NCBI GenBank assembly: GCA_035557095.1
Contig: DATMEB010000174.1
Span: forward strand, 1-7,433
Source: JALZDI01 sp035557095
Lineage (GTDB): Bacteria; Actinomycetota; Actinomycetes; Propionibacteriales; Nocardioidaceae
Direction: 5' to 3'
Length of the DNA: 7,433 nt
Shown here in pieces: positions 1 through 5,706 of this stretch. The translations under genes were made by a program, and so were the position numbers. The first letter of the stretch is position 1. Each line of letters begins with the position of its first letter. The notes under the pieces were generated by a model, which was given only the letters and a program-made list of their open reading frames with translations, was not told the origin of the DNA and searched no databases.

Positions 1-1
1 C

Positions 2-163
2 GCCCCCGAAGGCAAAACCATGGGCCACGCCGGCGCCATCGTCTCCGGCTCCTCAGGCACCGCCGAAGCCAAGAAACAAGCCCTCGAAGCCGCCGGCGTC
101 AAAGTCGGCAAAACCCCCTCCGAAACCGCCCGCCTCATGCGCCAGGTGATCCAGGGCGCCTGA
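2..163 (+). CDS. sucD: Succinyl-CoA ligase (ADP-forming) alpha subunit, C-terminal part only
   Basis: This is the last 53 codons plus TGA of the alpha subunit of succinyl-CoA synthetase, the TCA-cycle enzyme that interconverts succinyl-CoA and succinate with formation of ATP or GTP. The gene begins before the window. The visible residues include the GHAGAI motif, whose histidine (codon 26-28) matches the phosphorylated active-site histidine of the family (His246 in E. coli SucD). It is followed by the SGSSGTAEAKK segment and a C-terminal helix ending RLMRQVIQGA. The partner beta subunit, sucC, would be expected just upstream. Codon choice is unlike the other genes here: Glu is always GAA (4 of 4) and Lys is AAA in 4 of 5, whereas the purine genes use GAG and AAG almost throughout. 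The next gene converges on it with only 12 bp between stop codons. The assignment is firm; only the fragment length limits it. Confidence 0.95.
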   Translation, partial: APEGKTMGHAGAIVSGSSGTAEAKKQALEAAGVKVGKTPSETARLMRQVIQGA

Positions 164-182
164 GCTGCCCGCGTCTCAGGTG
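157..182. terminator. Hairpin across the convergent sucD/kynU stop codons, possible bidirectional terminator
   Basis: Bases 157-164 (CGCCTGAG) pair with 175-182 (CTCAGGTG), giving an 8-bp stem with one G-U pair around a 10-base loop. Both TGA stop codons, one on each strand, lie inside the stem. The position between two convergent genes is right for a shared terminator. No T-tract follows on either strand, so it is not a classical intrinsic terminator; many actinobacterial terminators lack the T-tract. Two facing TGA codons contribute three of the pairs automatically, so part of the symmetry is trivial. Confidence 0.4.
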
Positions 183-1417
183 ACGGCGGCGCGTACGGCG
201 TAGGCCGGGTCGGCGTACTCCCGCCGGTCGAGGACCGTGCGGAGTGCGGCGACGGCGTCGAACACGTCGACGTGCCGGATGTACAACGGGGCGAACCCGA
301 AGCGGGCGATGTCCGGTGTGCGGAAGTCGCCGACCACGCCGCGGGCGATCAGCGCCTGCACGACGCCGTACGCCTGCGGGTGCCGCAGCGACACCTGGCT
401 GCCCCGCTCCTCCGGCGCTGACGGCGTGACCACCTCCAGGTCGGTGTGCTCGCGTACGAGGTCGATGAACGACGAGGTGAGCGCGACCGACTTGCGCCGC
501 AGGTCGGCCGTGTCGACGCCCTCGAAGGCGTCCAGCGCCGCGTCGAGCGACGCCAGTCCCAGGATCGGGGGCGTGCCAGCGCGCATCCGGTCGACCCCGG
601 TTGCGGGGGTGTAGTCGCGGTCCATCGCGAACGGCGCGGCATGCCCCATCCAGCCGGTGAGTGGCTGGTCGACCGCCTCCTGGTGCGCGGTCGCGACGTA
701 GCAGAACGCCGGAGCGCCCGGGCCCGCGTTGAGGTACTTGTACGTGCACCCGACCGCGAGGTCTGCGCCGGCCGCGGTGAGGTCCACGGGTACGGCGCCC
801 GCGCTGTGGCACAGGTCCCACAGCATCAGCGCCCCCTCGGCGTGGGCACCGCGGGTGAGGGCGTCCATGTCGTACATCCGGCCCGTACGGAAGTCGACGT
901 GCGTCAGCGCGAGTACGGCGGTGTCCCGGCCGACCGAGGCCAGCGGGTCCAGGGGGTCGCACCAGCGCAGCTCCAGCCCGAGCGTGCGCGCCACGGAAGC
1001 GGCGATGTAGCCGTCGGTCGGGAACGTCGAGGGCTCGGTGACGATGACGCCGCGGCCGGGACGCAGTCGGGCGGCGGCGACCAGGAGCTTGAACAGGTTG
1101 ACCGACGTCGAGTCGGCGGCCACGACCTCGTCGGGCCGGGCACCGACCAGCCGGGCGATCTTCGCACCGGTGACGGCCGGCAGTTCCATCCATCCGGCGG
1201 CGTTCCACGAGCCGATCAGCCGGCCGCCCCACTCGTCCTCGACCACCTGCCGCAGGCGTGCGTGCACGCCGCGCGGGAGCGCACCGAGCGAGTTGCCGTC
1301 GAGGTAGACCATGGACTCGGGCAGTGAGAAGCGCGCACGTGCGAAGGCGAGCGGGTCGTCCGCGTCGCGCTGCAGCGCCCCGCGTCGGGTGAGGTCGCCG
1401 GGACCGGGCTGGGTCAC
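176..1417 (-). CDS. kynU: Kynureninase (L-kynurenine hydrolase)
   Basis: A 413-residue PLP enzyme of the fold-type I aminotransferase class V group. It hydrolyses L-kynurenine to anthranilate and L-alanine, or 3-hydroxykynurenine to 3-hydroxyanthranilate, in cytosolic tryptophan breakdown. Visible family features are YLDGNSLG at residues 38-45, ADSTSVNLFK at 101-110 in the phosphate-binding area, FPTDGYI at 132-138, LWDLCHSAG at 199-207 with the Asp that contacts the PLP ring nitrogen, and GCTYKYLNAGPG at 223-234 whose Lys227 should form the Schiff base. WMGH at 256-259 and the C-terminal GDFRTPDIARFGFAPLY segment (363-379) are also typical. Length is normal and nothing appears broken. The GTG start is the only choice, because an in-frame TAG lies 9 bp upstream. 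No strong ribosome-binding site is seen. The start is 20 bp after the stop of the upstream membrane-protein gene on the same strand, so the two are probably co-transcribed. No other kynurenine-pathway gene is in the window, so the fate of the anthranilate is unknown. Confidence 0.95.
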   Translation of the reverse strand: MTQPGPGDLTRRGALQRDADDPLAFARARFSLPESMVYLDGNSLGALPRGVHARLRQVVEDEWGGRLIGSWNAAGWMELPAVTGAKIARLVGARPDEVVAADSTSVNLFKLLVAAARLRPGRGVIVTEPSTFPTDGYIAASVARTLGLELRWCDPLDPLASVGRDTAVLALTHVDFRTGRMYDMDALTRGAHAEGALMLWDLCHSAGAVPVDLTAAGADLAVGCTYKYLNAGPGAPAFCYVATAHQEAVDQPLTGWMGHAAPFAMDRDYTPATGVDRMRAGTPPILGLASLDAALDAFEGVDTADLRRKSVALTSSFIDLVREHTDLEVVTPSAPEERGSQVSLRHPQAYGVVQALIARGVVGDFRTPDIARFGFAPLYIRHVDVFDAVAALRTVLDRREYADPAYAVRAAVT

Positions 1418-1437
1418 CGGCCCAACCTACGTCACGG

Positions 1438-3372
1438 CTACTGCGCGGCCCCGTCGTTCGGCCCCTGCGTCCCGGCGCCGGAGGGGCCCCCCGAGGTTGC
1501 CACCTGGTCGGCCTCGGCCAGGCGCTGCCCGGCCCGGACGACCGCGTTGACGAACTCCCGCTGGCTCACGTCGTACGTCTCCGACGGCGACATCGACAGC
1601 AGCGCGACGCGTGGCCCGGCTCGCACCAGACCGACGCGGTAGAAGACCGACTCGTCCTCGTTCACCTCGAACTCGAACCGCCACACCATGCCGTCGTTGC
1701 CCTCGGGAAGCTCACGCGCGATCGGCTCCGACGCACTGAGCTCACGGTCGGGGCAGCTGTCGGCGCTGTCGTAGGCCCGCTCCAGGAACCCGCGCGCGTT
1801 CGCGGGCGCCTGGAACGTGCCGACGGTCTCGGCGAGGCCGAACCGCTGCGGCAGCTTCTTCGCCGTCGGCTGCACGAACACCCGCGTCCGCGGGTCCTGC
1901 GGACGGCCGAAGTCGGCGCGCTCGCACGGCGTCGCCGCGGGGTTGTCGGGACTGCGCGCGGGGTCGGTGCCGACCCACGGCGCGGTCACGTTGGAGATCG
2001 TCGGCAGGTCGTAGGCCGCCAGGAAGCCCGGGTACTCCCCGGTCGGCAGCGGCGAGGTCGTCTTCACCCTGGGCTGGGTCGTGCAGTCACCGCTGACCGG
2101 AAGGCACATCCGGGTCACCGACACCCCGGCGCGGGACAGCACCCGCATCGGGGCAACGGCGCGCTCGTCCTTCGACGACGCGATCACGGCGGTGGTGATC
2201 GGACCGGTACGCACGATGCCGACGGTGACGTAGGTGTCGCGCTTGCCGGTGTCACGCAGCCGGAACGCGCGGGCCTCGTCGCCGATGCCGTGCACGCCCA
2301 TCGTGCTCTGCAGCTGCACACCGTCGTCGTCGCAGCGGGCGTACCAGCCCTCCATCTTCTCGAACGCCAGCGCGCTCTGCCGTTCGCTGCGCGACTCCTC
2401 GATCACCTGCACGGCGGACAGGTCGTCGTCCTCGGCGTCGTAGCGGCGCAGCAGCGACTGCTTGCCGTCGGGATCGGCGAACGGCTCCTGCTGGCAGGGC
2501 GCATAGATGGGGTCGCCGGTCGTCCCGTCGGTGGTGGAGGCCACGGTCCAGTCGGCCTTCGGCCGGGTGAGCCGGTTCATCTCCTGCCCGGTCACCAGGG
2601 CACTGTCGTCGAGCAGGAAGGCGCTGGGGCTCGGGGCCTCCGTCGCCGGCGCCGACTCGGTCTGCGCGGAGACGTCGCCGGGTGCCTCACGCTGGGGGGC
2701 GTCGGCGGCGGCCTCCTCGATCGGGGCCGGGCCGTCGTTGACGATCAGGAACCCGCCGCCGACGAGCAGCGCGGCGGCGGTCGCGACACCGACCAGGGTC
2801 TGCTGCCGGTGCCGTCGCTCGCCCGAGCGACGCAGGCTCGGCGCCCGGGTCAGCCGTACGCCGGCGAGGTCCTGCTCGATGTGCTCGAGTGCGGTGTCGA
2901 TCGGCGTGCCGCCGTCGGCCCAGGCCTGCTCGCCCTGCGCCAGCTGCGACGCGGCGGAGGCTTCCGAGATCCCGCTCTCCAGCGCGATCCGGTCGACCGG
3001 GAGCTCGGCGAGGTGGTACAGCACGACCGCGCGCCGCGGGCCGTCAGGCAGGTCGCGAAGGGCCTGCAGGTCCGCGGAGTGCGCGCTCTCGGCAGGGATG
3101 ACGAAGCGGCGCCGGTCGGGCCGACGCCAGCTGCCGGGGCGCCAACGGCGGCGAGGGAGCTGGCTGCCGGTGACTCGCCAGGCCTCGCTGCGAACCCAGG
3201 AGACCGGGTCGGGGAGGCGGCGGACCTTGCGCCACTCGCTCCAGGCCTGCGAGAACGCGTGCTCGACCGCGCTCACCGCCTGCTCGGCGTTGCCGGTCAA
3301 CGCGTAGGTCTGGTGCAGAAGTGGTCGTCGGGTCGCGTGATAGAACGCGTCGAAGTCGTCGACACGTGCCAC
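1438..3372 (-). CDS. Membrane-anchored ECF sigma-like protein with duplicated extracellular domain
   Basis: A 644-residue protein with no single named family that I recognise. Residues 5-75 resemble sigma-70 region 2 of the actinobacterial SigE-like ECF group (FDAFYHATRRPLL, YALTGN, HAFSQAWSEWRKVR, DPVSWVRSEAWRV). Residues 104-151 resemble region 4 (LRDLPDGPRRAVVLYHLAELPVDRIALESGIS). A single membrane helix lies at about 192-212, preceded by Arg-rich sequence, which suggests N-in/C-out topology. A Pro/Ala/Glu-rich stalk follows (about 213-252). Two related outer domains then occupy about 255-430 and 447-622, each with a conserved Cys pair (293/347 and 483/540) and a VG(I/L)VR(T/A)GP strand (384-391 and 580-587). 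A Gly/Ser-rich tail ends the protein. The outer domains vaguely recall PknH-type sensor domains, which is an inference. Key basic residues of the region 4 recognition helix and acidic residues of region 2.2 are missing. The GTG start at 3372 is chosen because GAGGAG lies 6 bp upstream and sigma homology starts there; the open frame runs further, into perM, without homology. Probably co-transcribed with kynU. Confidence 0.85.
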   Translation of the reverse strand: MARVDDFDAFYHATRRPLLHQTYALTGNAEQAVSAVEHAFSQAWSEWRKVRRLPDPVSWVRSEAWRVTGSQLPRRRWRPGSWRRPDRRRFVIPAESAHSADLQALRDLPDGPRRAVVLYHLAELPVDRIALESGISEASAASQLAQGEQAWADGGTPIDTALEHIEQDLAGVRLTRAPSLRRSGERRHRQQTLVGVATAAALLVGGGFLIVNDGPAPIEEAAADAPQREAPGDVSAQTESAPATEAPSPSAFLLDDSALVTGQEMNRLTRPKADWTVASTTDGTTGDPIYAPCQQEPFADPDGKQSLLRRYDAEDDDLSAVQVIEESRSERQSALAFEKMEGWYARCDDDGVQLQSTMGVHGIGDEARAFRLRDTGKRDTYVTVGIVRTGPITTAVIASSKDERAVAPMRVLSRAGVSVTRMCLPVSGDCTTQPRVKTTSPLPTGEYPGFLAAYDLPTISNVTAPWVGTDPARSPDNPAATPCERADFGRPQDPRTRVFVQPTAKKLPQRFGLAETVGTFQAPANARGFLERAYDSADSCPDRELSASEPIARELPEGNDGMVWRFEFEVNEDESVFYRVGLVRAGPRVALLSMSPSETYDVSQREFVNAVVRAGQRLAEADQVATSGGPSGAGTQGPNDGAAQ

Positions 3373-3378
3373 TGGTGG

Positions 3379-3384
3379 CTCCTC
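3379..3384 (-). promoter_or_regulatory. Ribosome-binding site that fixes the sigma-like gene start
   Basis: On the minus strand this reads GAGGAG, 6 bases before the GTG at 3372-3370. It decides between that start and the much longer open frame that continues upstream to 3882 and would overlap perM. Protein similarity to sigma region 2 also begins only a few residues after this GTG. Confidence 0.75.
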
Positions 3385-3450
3385 GCGCGGCTGGTGGGCA
3401 TCTGGGGACGGTCGCGGAGCTCCCCGACCAGCCCGGCAACCAGGACACGA

Positions 3451-3480
3451 ACGGTAGACGACGACGTGGCGCCGACCCAA
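3451..3480 (-). promoter_or_regulatory. Candidate promoter for the sigma-like/kynU unit
   Basis: Read on the minus strand, TTGGGT (3480-3475) is followed after 18 bp by TACCGT (3456-3451). The -10 fits the relaxed actinobacterial TANNNT pattern; the -35 matches only the TTG of the consensus. Transcription would start near 3444, leaving a leader of roughly 70 bases before the GTG. Such weak matches occur by chance, so this is only a candidate. Confidence 0.3.
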
Positions 3481-3623
3481 CCGGGCGTGACCACACCCAC
3501 AGGTACCCGCAGCGCTCGAGCCTGACACCCGTCGGAGGAGGCACGCTGCGTGAGGCGGTCTGAGCGCGGCGTGATCGCACCAGGTCAGCGCACGTCTCGG
3601 ATGGGCCACGTGAGCGAGAACAC

Positions 3624-3653
3624 CCCGGCATCGCCGGGCCTGCCCCCGGGCAG
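3624..3653 (+). promoter_or_regulatory. Two adjacent short hairpins upstream of perM
   Basis: CCCGGC (3624-3629) pairs perfectly with GCCGGG (3633-3638) over a 3-base loop. Directly beside it, CTGCC (3640-3644) pairs with GGCAG (3649-3653) over a 4-base loop. They lie about 50 bases before the perM start, so if transcribed they would be in its 5' leader. Neither is followed by a T-tract. A regulatory role is a guess; very GC-rich sequence makes such short stems common. Confidence 0.25.
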
Positions 3654-3703
3654 CGCGGCTGGTCCGGCGTGTCAGCGGTCCCGCGTCACGCGGCCGAGCG
3701 ACG

Positions 3704-4906
3704 ATGGGTGCGATGGCCATTCTCGACCGCGAGCGGGTGCGGACCGCCGGCTCCGCGACCGGCGACACCCCTCGTCCGCTGCCCGCCACCGCCGCCCTCG
3801 CGGCCGTGTGGGCGGCCGGCGCGGGTCTGGTGGTGTGCGTGGCGGTCGCGCTGGTGGGGTGGCTCGTGGGTTCGGCGGGCACGGCTGCCGACGCCGTCCG
3901 CGTCGGCGTCCAGGCCTGGCTGCTCGGGCAGGGGGCCGGGCTGCGGGTCGGTCAGGTCGCGGTCGACGCGATCCCGCTCGGGCTGACCCTGCTGTCGGTG
4001 CTGCTGCTCAACCGCTCGAGCCGATGGGCCGCCGCCCGCGCCGGGGTCGCGGACCCGCGCGGCGTCGCCGCAGGTACGGCGATTGCGGCCGCGCTGTACG
4101 CGACGACGACGATGGCCTGCGCGCTGCTCACGTCCGGGGAGGCCGCCGGAGTCTCGCCGATGCGTGCGTTCGCCGCCGGGTTGGTGGTCTCGGCGGTCAG
4201 CGCCGGCCCCGGCATGCTGCGCGGGGCCGGACTGTCCGGCGAGGTGTGGGCGGCGCTGCCGGAGGGGGCCCGGGCGGCGCTGCGCGGCGGTGCGGCGGGC
4301 GCGGTGGCGGCGTTCGCATCCGGGGCCCTGCTGGTGAGCGCCTCGCTGGCCGCCGACTTCGGTTCGGCGGCCAACGTCGCGCACGCGCTGGGCGCCGGGG
4401 TCGTCGGCGGGGCCATCCTCGTCGTCGTGGGAGCGCTGCTGCTGCCCAACGCTGCGCTGTTCGGTGTGGCCTACATGCTGGGGCCGGGCTTCGTGTTCGG
4501 TACGGGCACCACGGTCGCGCCCGGCGGCGTGACGCTCGGACGCGTCCCGGCGTTCCCGCTGCTCGCGGCGCTGCCGGCAGAGGGCCCGACCCCGTGGTGG
4601 ACCACCGGCCTGCTGGCGCTGCCCGTGCTCTGCGGAGTGCTGGCTGCGGTGGTCGCCCTGCGGCACCACCCGGTGGTCGGCCTGGACCGCGCGGTGCTGC
4701 GCGGCGGTCTCGCCGGGCTGGTCGCAGGCCTGGCCACCGGGTCGGCGACCGCGCTGGCCGGCGGGTCGATCGGCCCCGGGAGGATGGCCGCGACCGGTGC
4801 GCAGGTGCTGGCCTGCACCGGCGTCGCAGCGGCCGCGATGGCGCTCGGCGGTGCACTGGTCGGACTGCTGGTGGGCTGGCGTCTCAGTCGGCGTACCCAC
4901 ATTTAA
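3704..4906 (+). CDS. perM: PerM-like cell-division membrane protein (DUF6350)
   Basis: A 400-residue polytopic membrane protein made largely of Ala/Gly/Leu/Val helices. Likely membrane segments are at about 29-57, 85-103, 122-142, 155-171, 195-217, 225-257, 300-319, 333-353 and 364-391. The family signature is clear: WLLGQGAGLRVG at 72-83, followed by the PLGLTLLSVLLL helix, and FGTGTTVAPGGVTLGRVPAF from 265. The M. tuberculosis relative, Rv0955/PerM, is an inner-membrane protein linked to the divisome, and it also sits directly before purN and purH. No enzymatic residues are evident, and transport activity should not be assumed from the name. The start is uncertain: ATG at 3704 or ATG at 3713 (giving MAILDRERV) are both possible, neither with a strong ribosome-binding site. 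Length is within the family range. It probably has its own transcript, since its upstream neighbour is divergent. Confidence 0.82.
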   Translation: MGAMAILDRERVRTAGSATGDTPRPLPATAALAAVWAAGAGLVVCVAVALVGWLVGSAGTAADAVRVGVQAWLLGQGAGLRVGQVAVDAIPLGLTLLSVLLLNRSSRWAAARAGVADPRGVAAGTAIAAALYATTTMACALLTSGEAAGVSPMRAFAAGLVVSAVSAGPGMLRGAGLSGEVWAALPEGARAALRGGAAGAVAAFASGALLVSASLAADFGSAANVAHALGAGVVGGAILVVVGALLLPNAALFGVAYMLGPGFVFGTGTTVAPGGVTLGRVPAFPLLAALPAEGPTPWWTTGLLALPVLCGVLAAVVALRHHPVVGLDRAVLRGGLAGLVAGLATGSATALAGGSIGPGRMAATGAQVLACTGVAAAAMALGGALVGLLVGWRLSRRTHI

Positions 4907-5015
4907 TGCCCGGCCGGCAACGTTTGCCCTGCTGCGCGCAGCCCGGCGGGCACCCCGCGGTGATGCCGCCGGACAACGCTCGCGACGAGCAACGTCGCCG
5001 GTCGGGGTGTGAGCG

Positions 5016-5029
5016 CGAGGTCGACCTCG
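5016..5029. promoter_or_regulatory. 14-bp perfect palindrome, candidate operator for purN-purH
   Basis: CGAGGTCGACCTCG reads the same on both strands. Its right edge falls 20 bp before the candidate -10 box of purN, so it would cover or abut the -35 region, a usual place for a repressor dimer to bind. I do not recognise it as the site of a known regulator. A palindrome of this length is expected about once in several kilobases by chance, but rarely in exactly this position. Confidence 0.35.
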
Positions 5030-5049
5030 GCAGCGGCGCGCAGCCTCGG

Positions 5050-5055
5050 TAGTGT
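5050..5055 (+). promoter_or_regulatory. Candidate -10 box for the purN-purH operon
   Basis: TAGTGT fits the actinobacterial TANNNT -10 pattern and lies 42 bp before the purN start. The surrounding sequence has no good TTGACA-like -35 at the usual distance, so this promoter may depend on an activator or be a chance match. Confidence 0.35.
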
Positions 5056-5080
5056 GGCGGCGCCGTCGCCCGCAACGTCC

Positions 5081-5087
5081 GAGGGAG
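5081..5087 (+). promoter_or_regulatory. Ribosome-binding site of purN
   Basis: GAGGGAG lies 10 bases before the GTG at 5098. It supports that GTG as the true start, and the family's N-terminal strand and SGTGTNL loop follow at the expected distance. Confidence 0.65.
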
Positions 5088-5097
5088 CCGACCACCG

Positions 5098-5706
5098 GTG
5101 ACCGCCCGCCTCGTCGTCCTCGTCTCTGGGACCGGCACCAACCTGCAGGCGTTGCTCGACGCCTGCCAGGACCCGTCGTACGGCGCCGAGGTCGTGGCCG
5201 TCGGCGCCGACCGCGCCGACATCGAGGGCCTGGCCCGCGCTGAGCGCGCCGGGGTGCCCACATTCGTGCACAGCGTCGCCGACTTCGGCACCCGCGACGA
5301 CTGGGACGCCTCCTTGACCGCGACGTGTGCCCTGCACGAGCCCGACCTGGTGGTGTCCGCCGGGTTCCTCAAGCTCGTCGGCAAGACGTTCCTCGACCGG
5401 TTCGGCGGCCGGTTCGTCAACACGCACAACGCGCTGCTGCCGTCGTTCCCCGGCATCCACGGACCTCGCGAGGCCCTGGAGTACGGCGTGAGGATCACCG
5501 GCGCGACGCTGTTCGTGGTCGACGAGGGTGTCGACACCGGCGCGATCGTGGCCCAGGTCGCCGTACCCGTCGAGGACGACGACGACCTCGACACCCTCAC
5601 CGAGCGCATCAAGGTCGCGGAGCGGCAGATGCTCGTGGACACCCTCGGCCGCATGGTCCGGGAAGGATTCACCGTCACCGGCAGGAAGGTTCGGATCGGC
5701 TCGTGA
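5098..5706 (+). CDS. purN: Phosphoribosylglycinamide formyltransferase (GAR transformylase)
   Basis: A 202-residue cytosolic enzyme that transfers the formyl group of 10-formyltetrahydrofolate to glycinamide ribonucleotide, the third step of purine synthesis. The N-terminal strand and SGTGTNLQALL loop (residues 10-20) bind the substrate phosphate. The folate-side motif VVSAGFLKLVG is at 85-95. Catalytic residues are visible as Asn108 and His110 in NTHNALLPSFPG, and Asp146 in VDEGVDTG; the 38-residue spacing from Asn to Asp equals that of E. coli (Asn106 and Asp144). The position matching the E. coli His137, usually His in a TVHFV-type strand, is Phe139 here, and the following TGP is TGA. Length is normal. 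It starts with GTG and its stop overlaps the purH start by 4 bp, so the two are translationally coupled. Confidence 0.96.
   Translation: MTARLVVLVSGTGTNLQALLDACQDPSYGAEVVAVGADRADIEGLARAERAGVPTFVHSVADFGTRDDWDASLTATCALHEPDLVVSAGFLKLVGKTFLDRFGGRFVNTHNALLPSFPGIHGPREALEYGVRITGATLFVVDEGVDTGAIVAQVAVPVEDDDDLDTLTERIKVAERQMLVDTLGRMVREGFTVTGRKVRIGS

Larger units (their letters stand above)
3373..3703. other. Divergent intergenic region between the sigma-like gene and perM
   Basis: This 331-bp stretch separates two divergent genes and must hold the promoters of both, unless perM is transcribed from further away. I see no convincing gene in it. On the minus strand it contains a strong ribosome-binding site and a possible sigma-70-type promoter. 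Near perM there are two adjacent short hairpins. Open frames cross it on both strands, but their Arg/Pro-rich translations have no recognisable similarity. No clear -10/-35 pair was found for perM on the plus strand. Confidence 0.6.
4907..5097 (+). other. Spacer between perM and purN with inverted repeats
   Basis: No gene is visible in these 191 bp. Just after the perM stop there is a cluster of inverted repeats: GGCAA-CGT-TTGCC at 4916-4928 and a 12-bp perfect palindrome, GCTGCGCGCAGC, at 4931-4942. Together they could slow or end perM transcription, although no T-tract follows. Further on lie a 14-bp palindrome (5016-5029), a possible -10 box (5050-5055) and the purN ribosome-binding site. 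Confidence 0.45.

Noticed and set aside
446..1327. Plus-strand frames of up to 293 codons antisense to kynU
   Set aside because: kynU on the minus strand has all its catalytic motifs; these frames have none.
2290..3525. A 411-codon plus-strand frame antisense to the sigma-like gene
   Set aside because: The opposite frame has sigma domains, a membrane helix and a duplicated domain; this one shows only low-complexity GC-driven sequence.
3373..3882. A 170-residue N-terminal extension of the sigma-like protein, reading upstream to 3882
   Set aside because: It overlaps the start of perM, is rich in Arg, Ala and Pro without similarity to known domains, and a GTG with a GAGGAG ribosome-binding site at 3372 is a far better start.
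3550..5052. A 500-codon plus-strand frame over perM, including an attractive start at 3610 (VSENTPASPG...)
   Set aside because: It becomes Arg/Gly-rich within perM, is out of frame with the DUF6350 protein, and the 3610 start has no ribosome-binding site. The DUF6350 frame has the family motifs.
3686..5263. A 525-codon minus-strand frame antisense to perM
   Set aside because: It is Arg-rich throughout with no domain, typical of a shadow of a GC-rich gene.
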